A DNA stretch of 64,000 bases from Flagellimonas aurea (GCF_017313785.1 NZ_JAFLNL010000002.1:310001-374000), one strand, 5' to 3'. Counted from the stretch's first letter, positions 1-12,049 are shown. The notes: a model not told the origin generated them from the sequence alone. Numbers and translations are program-made.

Positions 1-525
1 GTATTCCTTGGCAAACTTCATTCCCAAATCCTGTGGCATTTTGTGAAAATAATAATCCCTGATCAGTTTACGGCCAAAGAAATTACCACTACCATCATCC
101 ATTAGGATATATCCCAAAGATGTTACCTTTTGTATCAACTGGTGACCATCATAATAACTACAATTGGACCCTGTACCCAAAATACATACAATGCCCTGCC
201 TTCCAATTTTTGTAGTGGCGTAGATGGCCGCATAGGTATCTTCCCGTACTTCTGCCTTGGCATTGGGAAAGAAATCCTTAAATATGGCCTTTAAAAAATT
301 CTTCATTCTATCGGTTCCGCAACCGGCACCGTAGAAATAAAGCTGACGTACTTTTTCTTTGTTCTTGGACAGTTCAAAATTGTTGGCCAACCTATCCTCT
401 ATCACTTCTTTGGTAAGCACTTCCGGGCTAAGTCCCAGGGTTTGGGTAACAAAAAGCTGTTCCCCTTTTTCATCAAGGGCAATCCAATCGGATTTAGTGG
501 CGCCACTATCCACGATCAAAATCAT
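1..525 (-). CDS. BadF/BadG/BcrA/BcrD-type sugar kinase (N-acetylglucosamine kinase-like), C-terminus cut by window edge
   Basis: Only the first 175 residues are visible; the gene runs off the left edge. The N-terminus (ILIVDSGATKSDWI) is the phosphate-1 loop of the ASKHA kinase fold, and ILGTGSNCSYYDG followed by GYILMDDGSGNFFGRKL matches the phosphate-2/adenosine region of BadF/BadG-type N-acetylglucosamine kinases. These enzymes phosphorylate an amino sugar with ATP in the cytoplasm. The ATG at 523-525 is the first start in frame. It lies downstream of pfkA-gap on the same strand but is separated from gap by a strong hairpin at 551-581, so it probably depends on its own promoter or on read-through. 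Exact substrate is not determined by the visible sequence. Confidence 0.85.
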   Translation of the reverse strand, partial: MILIVDSGATKSDWIALDEKGEQLFVTQTLGLSPEVLTKEVIEDRLANNFELSKNKEKVRQLYFYGAGCGTDRMKNFLKAIFKDFFPNAKAEVREDTYAAIYATTKIGRQGIVCILGTGSNCSYYDGHQLIQKVTSLGYILMDDGSGNFFGRKLIRDYYFHKMPQDLGMKFAKEY

Positions 526-550
526 ACGTCGAGATTTTTTATATTAAAAT

Positions 551-581
551 CCTGAAGAGGGTGAAAAAATCCCTCTTCAGG
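551..581 (-). terminator. Rho-independent-type terminator after gap
   Basis: A perfect 11-bp inverted repeat (CCTGAAGAGGG at 551-561, CCCTCTTCAGG at 571-581) encloses a 9-nt loop just past the gap stop codon. On the minus strand it is followed by ATTTTAAT. It should end most pfkA-gap transcripts before the kinase gene. Confidence 0.8.
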
Positions 582-605
582 AAAAAAATTATTTGAGATA
601 AATAT

Positions 606-2617
<2,012 letters not shown>

Positions 2618-2634
2618 TCAAATTTTTAAGAGAT

Positions 2635-2642
2635 CAAAACTA
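2635..2642 (-). promoter_or_regulatory. -7 box of the pfkA-gap promoter
   Basis: Minus-strand TAGTTTTG is a perfect match to the Bacteroidota -7 consensus TAnnTTTG and ends 17 bp before the pfkA ATG. No well-spaced -33 TTTG was found. Confidence 0.6.
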
Positions 2643-2761
2643 GGAAACTTTATTCAAATTTTAAATGTCTTAATAATTTATTTGTTTTTAAGGCCTCTCT
2701 CAAACGTTTTCGTAATAAATTAGTACAAAAACATTTAAAAATATAAAATATATCAGATTGA

Positions 2762-5700
2762 TTATGGCCGATTTATAGGCTTTTCCGAAAAACGAATCAG
2801 GCTATCCTTCCCCATGACCTGAACCTGTCGTTCTTTAGGTAACGAATCCTCCGCTTTTGATGGCTCTTCCCGCTTATTGAACACCTTTCTCATCAACTCT
2901 CTAAAACTATCAAAATCCACCTGATAGGACAATCCCAGTCCTTGGGTATAGCCCTGCCGTTCGGCCAAGAATTGTTGTATTTGATTTTCCCGGTTAAATA
3001 TCTTGGCGCTCAATGTACCTTCATCGTTCAACAGCACTTGTACTTCCACATCTCCTGCTACCACGGTCTCTGAAACTCCCCCTACCGGCACCCCTACTCT
3101 TCCGTTCACCAAGATTCGGTCGGATAATTGGGTGGATACCGTTACCCCTATCCTGTCCTCTGTGGCAATATCTGCATTAGGATCGTTATAGCCCTGTTCG
3201 TAGGATACACCAAAATTTAGTTTATCATTATTGCCCGATAGGATTTGATTGAAAAGTCCGGAAGCAGTCTGAATCAGGTTGCCGGTTACGGCCTGTTGAT
3301 TGATTCCACCTGATTGCGGGTTTACAAAGGTACCTTGGGCCAGCAAGAAAAACGCATTCCTTTCCTTAATTGTAGGGTCTTGCAATCGATACTCAAGTTC
3401 TGATTGCACAACGGATGTGGTGCCCGGAAAGTCGATATCGAACGTAATATTGGGGCTTTCAAGTTCACCATCCAATCGCACCACGACCTCGGTAGGGATT
3501 CTACCCGTGTATCCAGCGTTGTCCAAAAGTGGGGCGGGGTTGGCATTCAGGGAATATACGGCTTCCAGACCCAATTGGGCCGCCAATGGATCTTGCTCCC
3601 ATAAAATGGTACCACCAGGGCGTACTTGAAACTTTTTATCGATGACACCGCCATATTTAAAGTTATATTCTCCTGTGACCACTACAAAATCCCCATACAT
3701 ATTGAACTTTCCATTGGTATTGATCTCTATCAACAAGATACCTTCACCAGTTCCCTTCAGAGAACTCCCTGTGGTCTGATCGACCACTATCTCCACTTCA
3801 GCCTCAGGGGTTACGGCAAGATCAAATGCCATTTCCAGTCCTTGGTATTCTTCCAGGATCCGTTCTTCTTCCAAGGCACCTTCCCCTCCCCGCTCTATAA
3901 AGTTGATAAAGGAATAATCACCTACGCTAGTTACATCGCTCAATGGAATCTTTAGCGAGGTTCCCCTTGCTGTGCTGGCATCCACCGATATGGTCAAAGC
4001 ATCTACGGAACCATAAATACTTCCCGTTCCATTGATAAATCCTTGTCCGTAGTACAGTGATTCCTCATCGTACTCGGTATTCAATATCATAAAACGATCG
4101 TTTTTGGTATCAACATCCAATCCAAGATACCAATCATCAAAACCTGTATGGCTAATGGTCCCGTCCAAGGTTGCAGTGGTTCCCTCTTCCACATCCGACA
4201 ATAGCACATTTTCAAAATAAAAGGTCTGATCAAAGAGCCGTACCTGAGAGCGCGGAGCAAAATCATAGTCTACGTTAAGGTATGGAATTCCAATACCAGC
4301 TTCGTCCAAGGTCAACAAACCGTTGATCGATGGATTTTTGACATCTCCTGTAATCACTGCATCCCCGCTTATAAAGCCCCGAATATTCGAGATAATATCC
4401 TGTCCCAATGGCTTAAAGGGTTCCATGGCAAAATCCTTAAAATTGGCCGTTAGGTCAAGTTCCTGTTTGTTATTGATATTGGTTACCCTACCATTTACGC
4501 TCATACGTTCCTTTCCATCATCATTGAGCCAAGTACTGACACCAAATTCGGTAAGATCGTTGTTCCCATAGATTCCGACCTCCAAATCACCCATTCGCAT
4601 GTCGTTTACGCTAAAGTTCTTGATGTTCAGGCTGGAGGTGGGCAAATAGTTACCATCTTTCTGTAAAATGTTGAGAAACCCCTCCACTTCTCCATTGAGC
4701 TTTAAACTATCTATGGTCGGAGTGATCTTGTTGAGAGATACCAATTTGAACTGAAGATCCAAATCTTTATACGTTGAATCGGCCAACTCGCCCCTTAACC
4801 GGATTTGTTCCTCGTTATTGTTGTCCATCACCACATCCTCTATCCGGATGCTGTCCAAGGAACTATTGAAGATGACCTTGTTCTTGTCGTTTCCATTTTT
4901 GTTGAGTACCCACGTATTGCCCTTGAAACTGACATCAGATTTTTTTAGACCGATCACGGAACGGTTATTCTCGTTGAACGTATGATAAAAATTGAGGTTG
5001 TAACTGTCATTGAACTCGCTCCCTCCCTTGAACTCCGTTCTAAAGAAAAGCGTATCCTTCAAGGTGGTATTGATCAAACTAAAATCCTTGATATCATAAT
5101 ACACTGTGGACATGTCCTCAACGGATACGAAGGTGTTGAACAACGGGTTTTTATTATCGATCTTTAATTCAATATTATCGAACTTATTGCCGAACGCTTC
5201 AATACTGGGAGATCTAAAGGTGAGCTTAAAATCACTTTGGTCGGCCCGAATGGCCCCTCGGATAAACGTGTTTGCATCAAAAGCAATTTCTGGTACGAAC
5301 ACATCAACGATTTTATTGTAAATTTTAAAATTGAAATCAAGGTATTGCCCATCGGAAATCTTGAAGGGCTGGTAATTGGTATAAATGCTTCCTACTGAGT
5401 TCTGAACCAATTGGCCCAGCTCATTTATTTTGAAGCTGCCCCTCATATACCCAGTAATAATATCCGGAGAGTTGATCTCTATGGTACGGATAGTATCGCT
5501 ATCAAAAGAGGATACCACACTAAAATCCTCAAAATAATAAGTGTCATTTTTATTTTGATATGTGGTGTTGGAAAATCGCAGTTGTCCGGCCATATCGTCC
5601 AGGTTGTTACCTTCGATATCCATGTTGACATGCCCCTTGAAAATTGAAATGCTATCATTGATGAATTTCAAAGCTTTTAAATCCGCGTAATCGACGGCTG

Positions 5701-7213
5701 CAACAAAGTTGAATTTGTTCTCGCGCTCACCAAAGTTGGCCAACCCTTGAAAATCGAACCTGAAGTTTTCGTCGTTACAGAGAAGAACCCCATCGAACAA
5801 TTGATTCCTTAGGATACCTGATACTTTTATTTTGTTGTATTCGTAGCCATTGAATTCAAATTTGTAAACATCACCGGAAATCTCCGTGTTCAAACTCTCT
5901 GCAACAAAGCCCTTTCCTTCCACATTCATATCCATCGACGCCAGCCCCAATTGGCCATTGTCTATAAACTCTCCGAGATTAAAATCGATCAAGGATATAA
6001 AACCAATGTAAGAAGCATCCTCAATTGTCTGCACATTGGTCATTTGCAAATCAACATAACTATCCCCTACTGCTGTATTCAGGTTTACGGTAACGTCTAT
6101 TGATGTTTCTGTAATTTCCGTATCGCCACGTACGGTAAATTGCCCTAGTTTTTGGACCGAAGCTGGAATGTTGTCCCCCAAGATTTTGGGCAATATGCTC
6201 CGTAGTTGGTAATAGCTGGAGGTCAGGTTATCTATATCGCCCCGCAGTACGAAAGGAGCCTGCTCGCTGAACATGTTGTCGAACCTAAAATCTCCACGTA
6301 TACCTGTATTGTCCGTAAAAAGAAACAGATCATCTACTTGAAGCTGATTAAGTTTACCGCTAAAATCCCCAGTGAAGTTCACAATCTTATCTTGCCCAAA
6401 CTCATCAAAAAAAGCATTCACTTCGTTGAGGGCAACAGTGGATTCTGTAAAATTCGCCTCTATTTCCACCAAGTCCACAAAGTTTGCCAAATCCTCACGT
6501 TCGTACTTAAACATGAGGTTCCCTTTGAGCTCGGACTGTTCGGTATCTATCAATAGGGAATCAAAACGCATGTATTCCGTGGTATATTGAAAATCCGCAG
6601 CAAGTTTCTCTAACCGGATTCCCCTTTTGGCCAACGTGGACAAGTTTTCAATTTTTAAAGAAACATCTGGCCCAAGGATTTGAAAGTCATGTGCCAGAAT
6701 GTCTATTTCGGAAAAGTTCAACACTTCGGCAGCTTCCAAGTTTTCATCTACCAACCTGAACTTTCCATTATGGATCTCTACCTCTCCCGAGGACAAGAAA
6801 AATGGAGGAGTGCCTGGGTCACGAGGTTTTCCATCATCCAACTTATCCACAAAAACATCCAAATTAGTCTGAGATTCGTCTTTGTAAGTCTTTAAATTGA
6901 AGGTGAGACCGTCCAATTCCATATCGCCAAACTCCATTTTATTATTGGCCATGTTCCGAAGGTTTAGAACCGAGGTAGTGAGTTTGCGTATATAAAAAAG
7001 AGTGTCCTGTTTGTAGTCTTCCACATAAACGCCCTTTAAGCCCGCATTTAAATTAAAGAGCGATATACTTACCCTATCAACTTGGATATTGGTCCCAAAC
7101 TCCTCGTTCAACCTATCCGTTGCATATTTTCCCAGTCTGGTCTGGACCGATGGCATGGAAAGGACCAATGACCCCAAAACCAGAATAAGGATGATGGCCA
7201 TTAGGATACGCAA
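2762..7213 (-). CDS. tamB: TamB-like translocation/assembly module protein (DUF490/TamB C-terminal domain)
   Basis: 1483 aa. One hydrophobic anchor (about residues 4-22, AIILILVLGSLVLS) is followed by a very long, repetitive beta-rich region typical of AsmA/TamB lipid-bridge proteins, and by a TamB-type C-terminus from roughly residue 1000 (GSSLKGTGEGILLIEINTNG, IPTEVVVRLDGELESPNITF). The family links the inner membrane to outer-membrane assembly or lipid transport. The start given is a TTG; in-frame ATG lies four codons later. The frame stays open upstream over a basic stretch (SPIKKLRKILLR) typical of these N-termini, but has no ATG or GTG before a TGA, so the exact start is uncertain. Divergent from tsaD with 72 bp between starts. 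Confidence 0.9.
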   Translation of the reverse strand: MRILMAIILILVLGSLVLSMPSVQTRLGKYATDRLNEEFGTNIQVDRVSISLFNLNAGLKGVYVEDYKQDTLFYIRKLTTSVLNLRNMANNKMEFGDMELDGLTFNLKTYKDESQTNLDVFVDKLDDGKPRDPGTPPFFLSSGEVEIHNGKFRLVDENLEAAEVLNFSEIDILAHDFQILGPDVSLKIENLSTLAKRGIRLEKLAADFQYTTEYMRFDSLLIDTEQSELKGNLMFKYEREDLANFVDLVEIEANFTESTVALNEVNAFFDEFGQDKIVNFTGDFSGKLNQLQVDDLFLFTDNTGIRGDFRFDNMFSEQAPFVLRGDIDNLTSSYYQLRSILPKILGDNIPASVQKLGQFTVRGDTEITETSIDVTVNLNTAVGDSYVDLQMTNVQTIEDASYIGFISLIDFNLGEFIDNGQLGLASMDMNVEGKGFVAESLNTEISGDVYKFEFNGYEYNKIKVSGILRNQLFDGVLLCNDENFRFDFQGLANFGERENKFNFVAAVDYADLKALKFINDSISIFKGHVNMDIEGNNLDDMAGQLRFSNTTYQNKNDTYYFEDFSVVSSFDSDTIRTIEINSPDIITGYMRGSFKINELGQLVQNSVGSIYTNYQPFKISDGQYLDFNFKIYNKIVDVFVPEIAFDANTFIRGAIRADQSDFKLTFRSPSIEAFGNKFDNIELKIDNKNPLFNTFVSVEDMSTVYYDIKDFSLINTTLKDTLFFRTEFKGGSEFNDSYNLNFYHTFNENNRSVIGLKKSDVSFKGNTWVLNKNGNDKNKVIFNSSLDSIRIEDVVMDNNNEEQIRLRGELADSTYKDLDLQFKLVSLNKITPTIDSLKLNGEVEGFLNILQKDGNYLPTSSLNIKNFSVNDMRMGDLEVGIYGNNDLTEFGVSTWLNDDGKERMSVNGRVTNINNKQELDLTANFKDFAMEPFKPLGQDIISNIRGFISGDAVITGDVKNPSINGLLTLDEAGIGIPYLNVDYDFAPRSQVRLFDQTFYFENVLLSDVEEGTTATLDGTISHTGFDDWYLGLDVDTKNDRFMILNTEYDEESLYYGQGFINGTGSIYGSVDALTISVDASTARGTSLKIPLSDVTSVGDYSFINFIERGGEGALEEERILEEYQGLEMAFDLAVTPEAEVEIVVDQTTGSSLKGTGEGILLIEINTNGKFNMYGDFVVVTGEYNFKYGGVIDKKFQVRPGGTILWEQDPLAAQLGLEAVYSLNANPAPLLDNAGYTGRIPTEVVVRLDGELESPNITFDIDFPGTTSVVQSELEYRLQDPTIKERNAFFLLAQGTFVNPQSGGINQQAVTGNLIQTASGLFNQILSGNNDKLNFGVSYEQGYNDPNADIATEDRIGVTVSTQLSDRILVNGRVGVPVGGVSETVVAGDVEVQVLLNDEGTLSAKIFNRENQIQQFLAERQGYTQGLGLSYQVDFDSFRELMRKVFNKREEPSKAEDSLPKERQVQVMGKDSLIRFSEKPINRP

Positions 7214-7231
7214 CAGTATTTTACGAAGTTT

Positions 7232-7260
7232 TTTGATAGGGCTTTTATGTTTTACCTTTG
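7232..7260 (+). promoter_or_regulatory. tsaD promoter (-33 TTTG, -7 TACCTTTG)
   Basis: TTTG at 7232-7235 and TACCTTTG at 7253-7260 are separated by 17 bp and match the Bacteroidota -33/-7 pattern. The -7 box ends 25 bp before the GTG of tsaD, supporting that start. The element overlaps the 5' end region of the divergent tamB. Confidence 0.65.
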
Positions 7261-7285
7261 ATGACCAATTTTTGTTCCAAAACCT

Positions 7286-8314
7286 GTGGAAAATTCAAAA
7301 AAATATATTCTAGCAATCGAATCATCCTGCGATGATACTTCGGCGGCCGTACTTTGCAATACAAAAGTACTGAGCAATGTTGTAGCCACACAAGAAATTC
7401 ACAAGCAATATGGAGGTGTTGTCCCAGAATTGGCATCCAGGGCACATCAACAAAATATTGTTCCCGTAGTGCACCAAGCCTTGGCCAAAGCAAATATCGA
7501 TAAAAAACAACTATCTGCCATAGCCTTTACCAGAGGGCCCGGACTTATGGGGTCATTGTTGGTCGGGACTTCATTTGCCAAGTCGTTGGCCCTGGGACTG
7601 AACATTCCCTTGATCGAGGTCAACCATATGGAAGCCCATATCCTGGCCCATTTTATCGAGGATGACGCCCAACGCTCCCCCACATTTCCTTTTTTGGCCA
7701 TGACCATTAGTGGTGGTCATACACAAATTGTGAAGGTTACCGACCACTTTACCATGGAAGTTTTGGGTGAGACCTTGGACGATGCCGTTGGCGAAGCGTT
7801 CGATAAAAGTGCTAAATTGATGGGACTGCCCTACCCTGGCGGACCACTCATAGACAAATATGCCAAACTGGGAGATCCTACCGCCTTTACTTTTCCCAAA
7901 CCAAAGGTTGATGGTCTAAATTTCAGTTTTAGCGGATTAAAGACCAGTATTCTTTATTTTTTGCAACGCGAGACCCAAAAAAACCCTGATTTTGTTGACC
8001 AAAACATAAACGACATCTGCGCTTCGGTACAATATACTATTTTAGAAATTCTAATGGAAAAACTTCAAATGGCTGTTGAGCAGACCCATATAACCCAAAT
8101 TGCCATTGGTGGCGGAGTGGCCGCCAATTCGGGAATCCGTGGTAGATTAAGAGATGCCGAGGAAAAGTTGGGCTGGCAAACCTTTATTCCTAAATTTGAG
8201 TATTGCACGGACAATGCCGCCATGATCGGTATTGTGGGCTATCTCAAATTCAACAAAGGGGAGTTTTCCCATCAAAATATTGCTGCCAAGGCACGATATG
8301 CCATCGGCAGCTAA
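7286..8314 (+). CDS. tsaD: tRNA N6-adenosine threonylcarbamoyltransferase
   Basis: 342 aa, full length for TsaD/Gcp, which transfers the threonylcarbamoyl group to A37 of ANN-decoding tRNAs together with TsaB and TsaE. The N-terminus (LAIESSCDDTSAAV) is the ASKHA phosphate loop, HMEAH at about 110 holds the two metal-binding histidines, and GGGVAANSGIR near the C-terminus is the second nucleotide motif. The start is a GTG placed by homology of the first residues and by the promoter just upstream. First gene of a plus-strand run with rsmE 17 bp downstream. Confidence 0.97.
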   Translation: MENSKKYILAIESSCDDTSAAVLCNTKVLSNVVATQEIHKQYGGVVPELASRAHQQNIVPVVHQALAKANIDKKQLSAIAFTRGPGLMGSLLVGTSFAKSLALGLNIPLIEVNHMEAHILAHFIEDDAQRSPTFPFLAMTISGGHTQIVKVTDHFTMEVLGETLDDAVGEAFDKSAKLMGLPYPGGPLIDKYAKLGDPTAFTFPKPKVDGLNFSFSGLKTSILYFLQRETQKNPDFVDQNINDICASVQYTILEILMEKLQMAVEQTHITQIAIGGGVAANSGIRGRLRDAEEKLGWQTFIPKFEYCTDNAAMIGIVGYLKFNKGEFSHQNIAAKARYAIGS

Positions 8315-8331
8315 CTATTTAAACCTTCGCT

Positions 8332-9039
8332 ATGCAACTTTTTTACAACGCCAAATTGGACAATAGCGCCAAGCAATTTGTTTTTCCTCCGGACGAAAGC
8401 AAACACATCGTAAAGGTGCTCAGAAAATCCGAAGGGGATACCGTCCAAATTACAAATGGCAAGGGCTACCTGTTCGAAGCAGAGATTTTGGAGGCGGACC
8501 AAAAAAGATGCAAAGTGCGCATTATTTCGGAAAGTAGGACCATTCCCAAAAGGTACAAACTGCACATGGCAGTGGCACCTACCAAAATGAACGATCGTTA
8601 TGAATGGTTTTTGGAAAAGGCCACGGAAATCGGCGTGGATGAGATCACCCCTATTATTTGTGACCATTCCGAAAGAAAGACCATCAAGCTGGAACGGATG
8701 GAAAGAGTGCTGCAATCGGCCATGAAACAATCTTTGCAAACCATTTTACCCAAGATCAACCCGCCCATTTCTTATAAAGAGTTCATTGAAACGAATATTT
8801 CTGTGGGCTTCAAGTTCATAGCACATTGCCAGAACGGGGAAAAGATGGAATTAAAACGAAGAGTAATCGCAGATAACGATGTTACCATACTTATCGGTCC
8901 AGAAGGTGACTTCTCCAAGGATGAAATCGACCTGTCCAAAGAAAAGGGGTATATCCCCATTTCCTTGGGTCAAAATAGGCTTCGTACCGAGACTGCTGCC
9001 ATTGTGGCTTGCACAACAGTTGCCATTATCAACAACTAA
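8332..9039 (+). CDS. rsmE: 16S rRNA (uracil1498-N3)-methyltransferase
   Basis: 235 aa, matching RsmE. The N-terminal PUA-like part ends with HIVKVLRKSEGD, and the SPOUT methyltransferase knot is marked by LIGPEGDFSKDEI and SLGQNRLRTETAAI. It methylates U1498 of 16S rRNA using S-adenosylmethionine. It follows tsaD by 17 bp and is probably co-transcribed. Confidence 0.96.
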   Translation: MQLFYNAKLDNSAKQFVFPPDESKHIVKVLRKSEGDTVQITNGKGYLFEAEILEADQKRCKVRIISESRTIPKRYKLHMAVAPTKMNDRYEWFLEKATEIGVDEITPIICDHSERKTIKLERMERVLQSAMKQSLQTILPKINPPISYKEFIETNISVGFKFIAHCQNGEKMELKRRVIADNDVTILIGPEGDFSKDEIDLSKEKGYIPISLGQNRLRTETAAIVACTTVAIINN

Positions 9040-9102
9040 ACACCGGCACTTCATTTTTTTACAAATGATTATCCTATTTTTAGGGCCGGTTAACCGTTTC
9101 TC

Positions 9103-9753
9103 ATGAAAAAGAATATGTTTTTGATGGGTTTGCTACTTTTATTTATAACAAATCCAACAACCGCCCAACAAATAGCCATACTCAAATACGGGGGTGGCGG
9201 TGATTGGTATTCAAACCCCACCGCACTGCCTAATTTGATACAGTTCTGCAATACCAACATAGATACCAAAATAGATGTGCAACCCGAAACTGTTGAGGCC
9301 GGGAGCGTTTCTATATTCAAATATCCATTTTTGCACATGACCGGACATGGAAATGTATTTTTTAATGATGAAGAAGTCCAAAATTTACGGACCTATCTTT
9401 TATCCGGCGGGTTTCTGCATATTGATGACAACTACGGTATGGAACCCTACTTAAAAAGGGAACTGGAAAAGCTGTTCCCGGACAGACAGTTGGAAGAGCT
9501 TGGGGCGGACCATCCTATTTTTTCCCAAAAGTTCACTTTTCCGGATGGGTTGCCCAAAATCCATGAACATGATGGTAAGCGTCCTCAGGCGTTCGGAATA
9601 TTTGAAAAGGGACGGCTTGTTTTGCTGTATACCTACGAATCCGATCTAGGTGATGGCTGGGAAGATCCTACCGTACATAACGACCCTGAAGAAGTTAGGA
9701 CAAAGGCTCTTCAAATGGGGTCAAATATAATTGAGTATGTTTTTAAAGGTTGA
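9103..9753 (+). CDS. DUF4159 family exported protein
   Basis: 216 aa with a signal peptide (MFLMGLLLLFITNPTTAQ). The remainder resembles DUF4159, a glutamine-amidotransferase-like fold without known reaction: ILKYGGGGDWYSNPT, FLHMTGHGNVFFNDEEV, and GGFLHIDDNYG. The Cys of true amidotransferases is absent, so enzymatic activity is not claimed. It sits 3 bp upstream of the AI-2E-type permease. Confidence 0.85.
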   Translation: MKKNMFLMGLLLLFITNPTTAQQIAILKYGGGGDWYSNPTALPNLIQFCNTNIDTKIDVQPETVEAGSVSIFKYPFLHMTGHGNVFFNDEEVQNLRTYLLSGGFLHIDDNYGMEPYLKRELEKLFPDRQLEELGADHPIFSQKFTFPDGLPKIHEHDGKRPQAFGIFEKGRLVLLYTYESDLGDGWEDPTVHNDPEEVRTKALQMGSNIIEYVFKG

Positions 9754-9756
9754 TCA

Positions 9757-10857
9757 ATGAACTCCAGAACAATAGCCAACGGAATATTGAGGGCAGCGGC
9801 CATAATGGTAGGTGTGGTACTCATCTGCTGGTTCTTTTACAAAATACAGTCCGTACTGGCCTATTTGGCCATAGCCGCCGTAATAGCGTTGCTGGGACGT
9901 CCCATTGTCAGATTTTTGAGGGATAGGCTAAGATTTCCGAACACATTGGCAGTAGTGGTCACCATGATATTTATGTTGTCCTTTTTCTTGGGGATACTTG
10001 CGTTATTTATCCCGCTTGTTGCCGAACAGAGCAAAAATCTTTCCCTGTTGGATATGGAAACGCTCAAGAGCGACCTTAATGTGCTCTACCTTCAGGCATT
10101 GGATTATTTTGGAGCATCCACACGGAGCGTGAACAATATGCTGGACGAATCTAAAATCGAAGAAAACGTGCTCAAGGGACTGGACCTAAAATTCATTCCC
10201 AACTTCATCAATTCGATTGTCAATGTTTTGAGCAATTTTAGCATTGGTCTATTTTCAGTACTCTTCATCTCCTTCTTTTTTTTAAAGGACAGTAAATTGA
10301 TGCAAAACGGTATCCTGACCTTTGTTCCCGATAACAAGGAAAGTAATCTGGTTAAATCCGTTGAAAAGATCAATAATTTACTTTCAAGATATTTTGCCGG
10401 CATACTACTACAATTGTTTATTCTCTTTGTAATTTACACTATATCCCTCTTGATTGTAGGAGTTGAAAACGCCATCGTGATCGCATTCCTCTGTGCCCTT
10501 TTCAACATCATTCCATACATAGGTCCGATCATAGGTGGGGTAACTATGGTTCTTTTAACAATGACCACTTTTATCGATGCCGATTTCAGCACCGTAATTC
10601 TCCCAAAAGCGATCTATGTTTTAATAGGTCTGACGGTGGGACAATTGATAGATAATTTCTTTTCCCAGCCCTTTATTTTTTCCACAAGCGTTAAATCGCA
10701 TCCGTTGGAAATCTTCTTGATCATTATCATCGCCGGACTTCTTTTTGGCGTGGTGGGAATGGTTGTTGCGGTACCTGGATACACGGCGATAAAGGTGATT
10801 TTGAAGGAGTTTTTAGCCGAAAACTCCTTTGTTAAAAAGCTAACTAAAAATCTATAG
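9757..10857 (+). CDS. AI-2E family transporter (PerM-type membrane protein)
   Basis: 366 aa, polytopic membrane protein with paired N-terminal segments (AAAIMVGVVLICWFFY and VLAYLAIAAVIALLG), a soluble middle part (about 90-150), and a C-terminal set of helices including FNIIPYIGPIIGG, the signature of the AI-2E/PerM family. Family members export small molecules or ions; the substrate here is unknown. It is packed between the DUF4159 gene and the methyltransferase gene. Confidence 0.93.
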   Translation: MNSRTIANGILRAAAIMVGVVLICWFFYKIQSVLAYLAIAAVIALLGRPIVRFLRDRLRFPNTLAVVVTMIFMLSFFLGILALFIPLVAEQSKNLSLLDMETLKSDLNVLYLQALDYFGASTRSVNNMLDESKIEENVLKGLDLKFIPNFINSIVNVLSNFSIGLFSVLFISFFFLKDSKLMQNGILTFVPDNKESNLVKSVEKINNLLSRYFAGILLQLFILFVIYTISLLIVGVENAIVIAFLCALFNIIPYIGPIIGGVTMVLLTMTTFIDADFSTVILPKAIYVLIGLTVGQLIDNFFSQPFIFSTSVKSHPLEIFLIIIIAGLLFGVVGMVVAVPGYTAIKVILKEFLAENSFVKKLTKNL

Positions 10858-10864
10858 CTTTAGT

Positions 10865-12049
10865 TTGAATAAACTAATTTTAAATACTGGTCCACAGGAT
10901 TTTATATTAAAAAACATTTCAACTGACATCATGTCAGTTCTGTTGACGAAACCTCCTTTTGAGGGAATTCACCAAAAAGAGTTGGCGGAACAGATAGAAG
11001 CGAAAAACAAGTGTAAGGAAAAACTCCCAACCTGGTTCCACACACCGCACATTTATTACCCCAATAAGCTAAACATTGAGCAAACCAGCTCAGAGACAAC
11101 GGCAGCATATAAAGCCAGGTTAACAGATGGAAAATCACTCTTGGATGTTACAGGAGGGTTTGGTGTTGACAGCTACTTTTTTTCCAAAAGAATCACCACC
11201 ATTTTTCACTGTGAAATCAATAAGGATTTGAGTGAAATTGCATGCCATAATTTTAAAGTTTTAGGGCAAAAAAATATTGAATGCCTTCCTGAGGACGGCA
11301 TTGAATTCTTAAAAAATTCCTCCTATAATTTTGATTGGATATATGTAGATCCTTCTCGAAGAAATGATGCAAAAGGAAAAGTATTTTTGCTGGAAGATTG
11401 TCTGCCCAACCTACCCGAACATCTCCCCATACTTTTTCAAAAAACCCAAAATATCCTGGTAAAGACTTCCCCGCTTTTGGATATAAAATTGGGTATTGAA
11501 GCGTTGAATTTTGTGAAGGAAGTACATGTAGTTGCCGTTCAAAATGAAGTAAAGGAACTTTTGTTTGTTTTGGAAAAGGAGTACCATGGAAGTATCAAAA
11601 TAAGAACCATTAACATTACTCAGGTACGGGAAGAAACCTTCGATTTTGAACTGGAACAAGAGCAAGCTTGCCAAGTTTATTTTAGGGAACCGTCATCCTA
11701 CTTGTATGAGCCCAATGCCGCTGTTTTAAAGTCAGGAGGGTTCAAATCCGTTGGAAAGAGCTACAACCTTGCCAAATTACATCCTCATTCCCATTTGTAT
11801 ACTTCGGATAATATCATTGACTTTTCTGGAAGAAGATTTAAAGTTATACAAGCATTGCCCTATTCAAAAAAATCAATTAAATCAATGGGTTTGACCAAGG
11901 CAAATATTACTACACGCAATTTCCCCATATCAGTGGCCGAGCTCCGCAAGAAACATAAAATAAAGGATGGTGGAAATAGGTACCTTTTCTTCACCAAATC
12001 CATCGATGATTCATTGCTAGTATTGGATTGCGAAAAAATACAGAACTAG
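10865..12049 (+). CDS. THUMP-like domain class I SAM-dependent methyltransferase
   Basis: 394 aa. The central part carries a class I methyltransferase motif I (SLLDVTGGFGVDSYFFS, about residues 94-110) and a catalytic-type loop VDPSRR (about 164-169). The N-terminal helical and C-terminal parts match the Bacteroidota PG_1098-like family with a THUMP-like domain; an RNA target is likely, but the modified base is not known. The start is a TTG at 10865, preferred because the family usually begins MNKLILNT-like and no nearby ATG gives that N-terminus. Its TAG stop overlaps the stop of the convergent esterase gene by 4 bp. Confidence 0.88.
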   Translation: MNKLILNTGPQDFILKNISTDIMSVLLTKPPFEGIHQKELAEQIEAKNKCKEKLPTWFHTPHIYYPNKLNIEQTSSETTAAYKARLTDGKSLLDVTGGFGVDSYFFSKRITTIFHCEINKDLSEIACHNFKVLGQKNIECLPEDGIEFLKNSSYNFDWIYVDPSRRNDAKGKVFLLEDCLPNLPEHLPILFQKTQNILVKTSPLLDIKLGIEALNFVKEVHVVAVQNEVKELLFVLEKEYHGSIKIRTINITQVREETFDFELEQEQACQVYFREPSSYLYEPNAAVLKSGGFKSVGKSYNLAKLHPHSHLYTSDNIIDFSGRRFKVIQALPYSKKSIKSMGLTKANITTRNFPISVAELRKKHKIKDGGNRYLFFTKSIDDSLLVLDCEKIQN

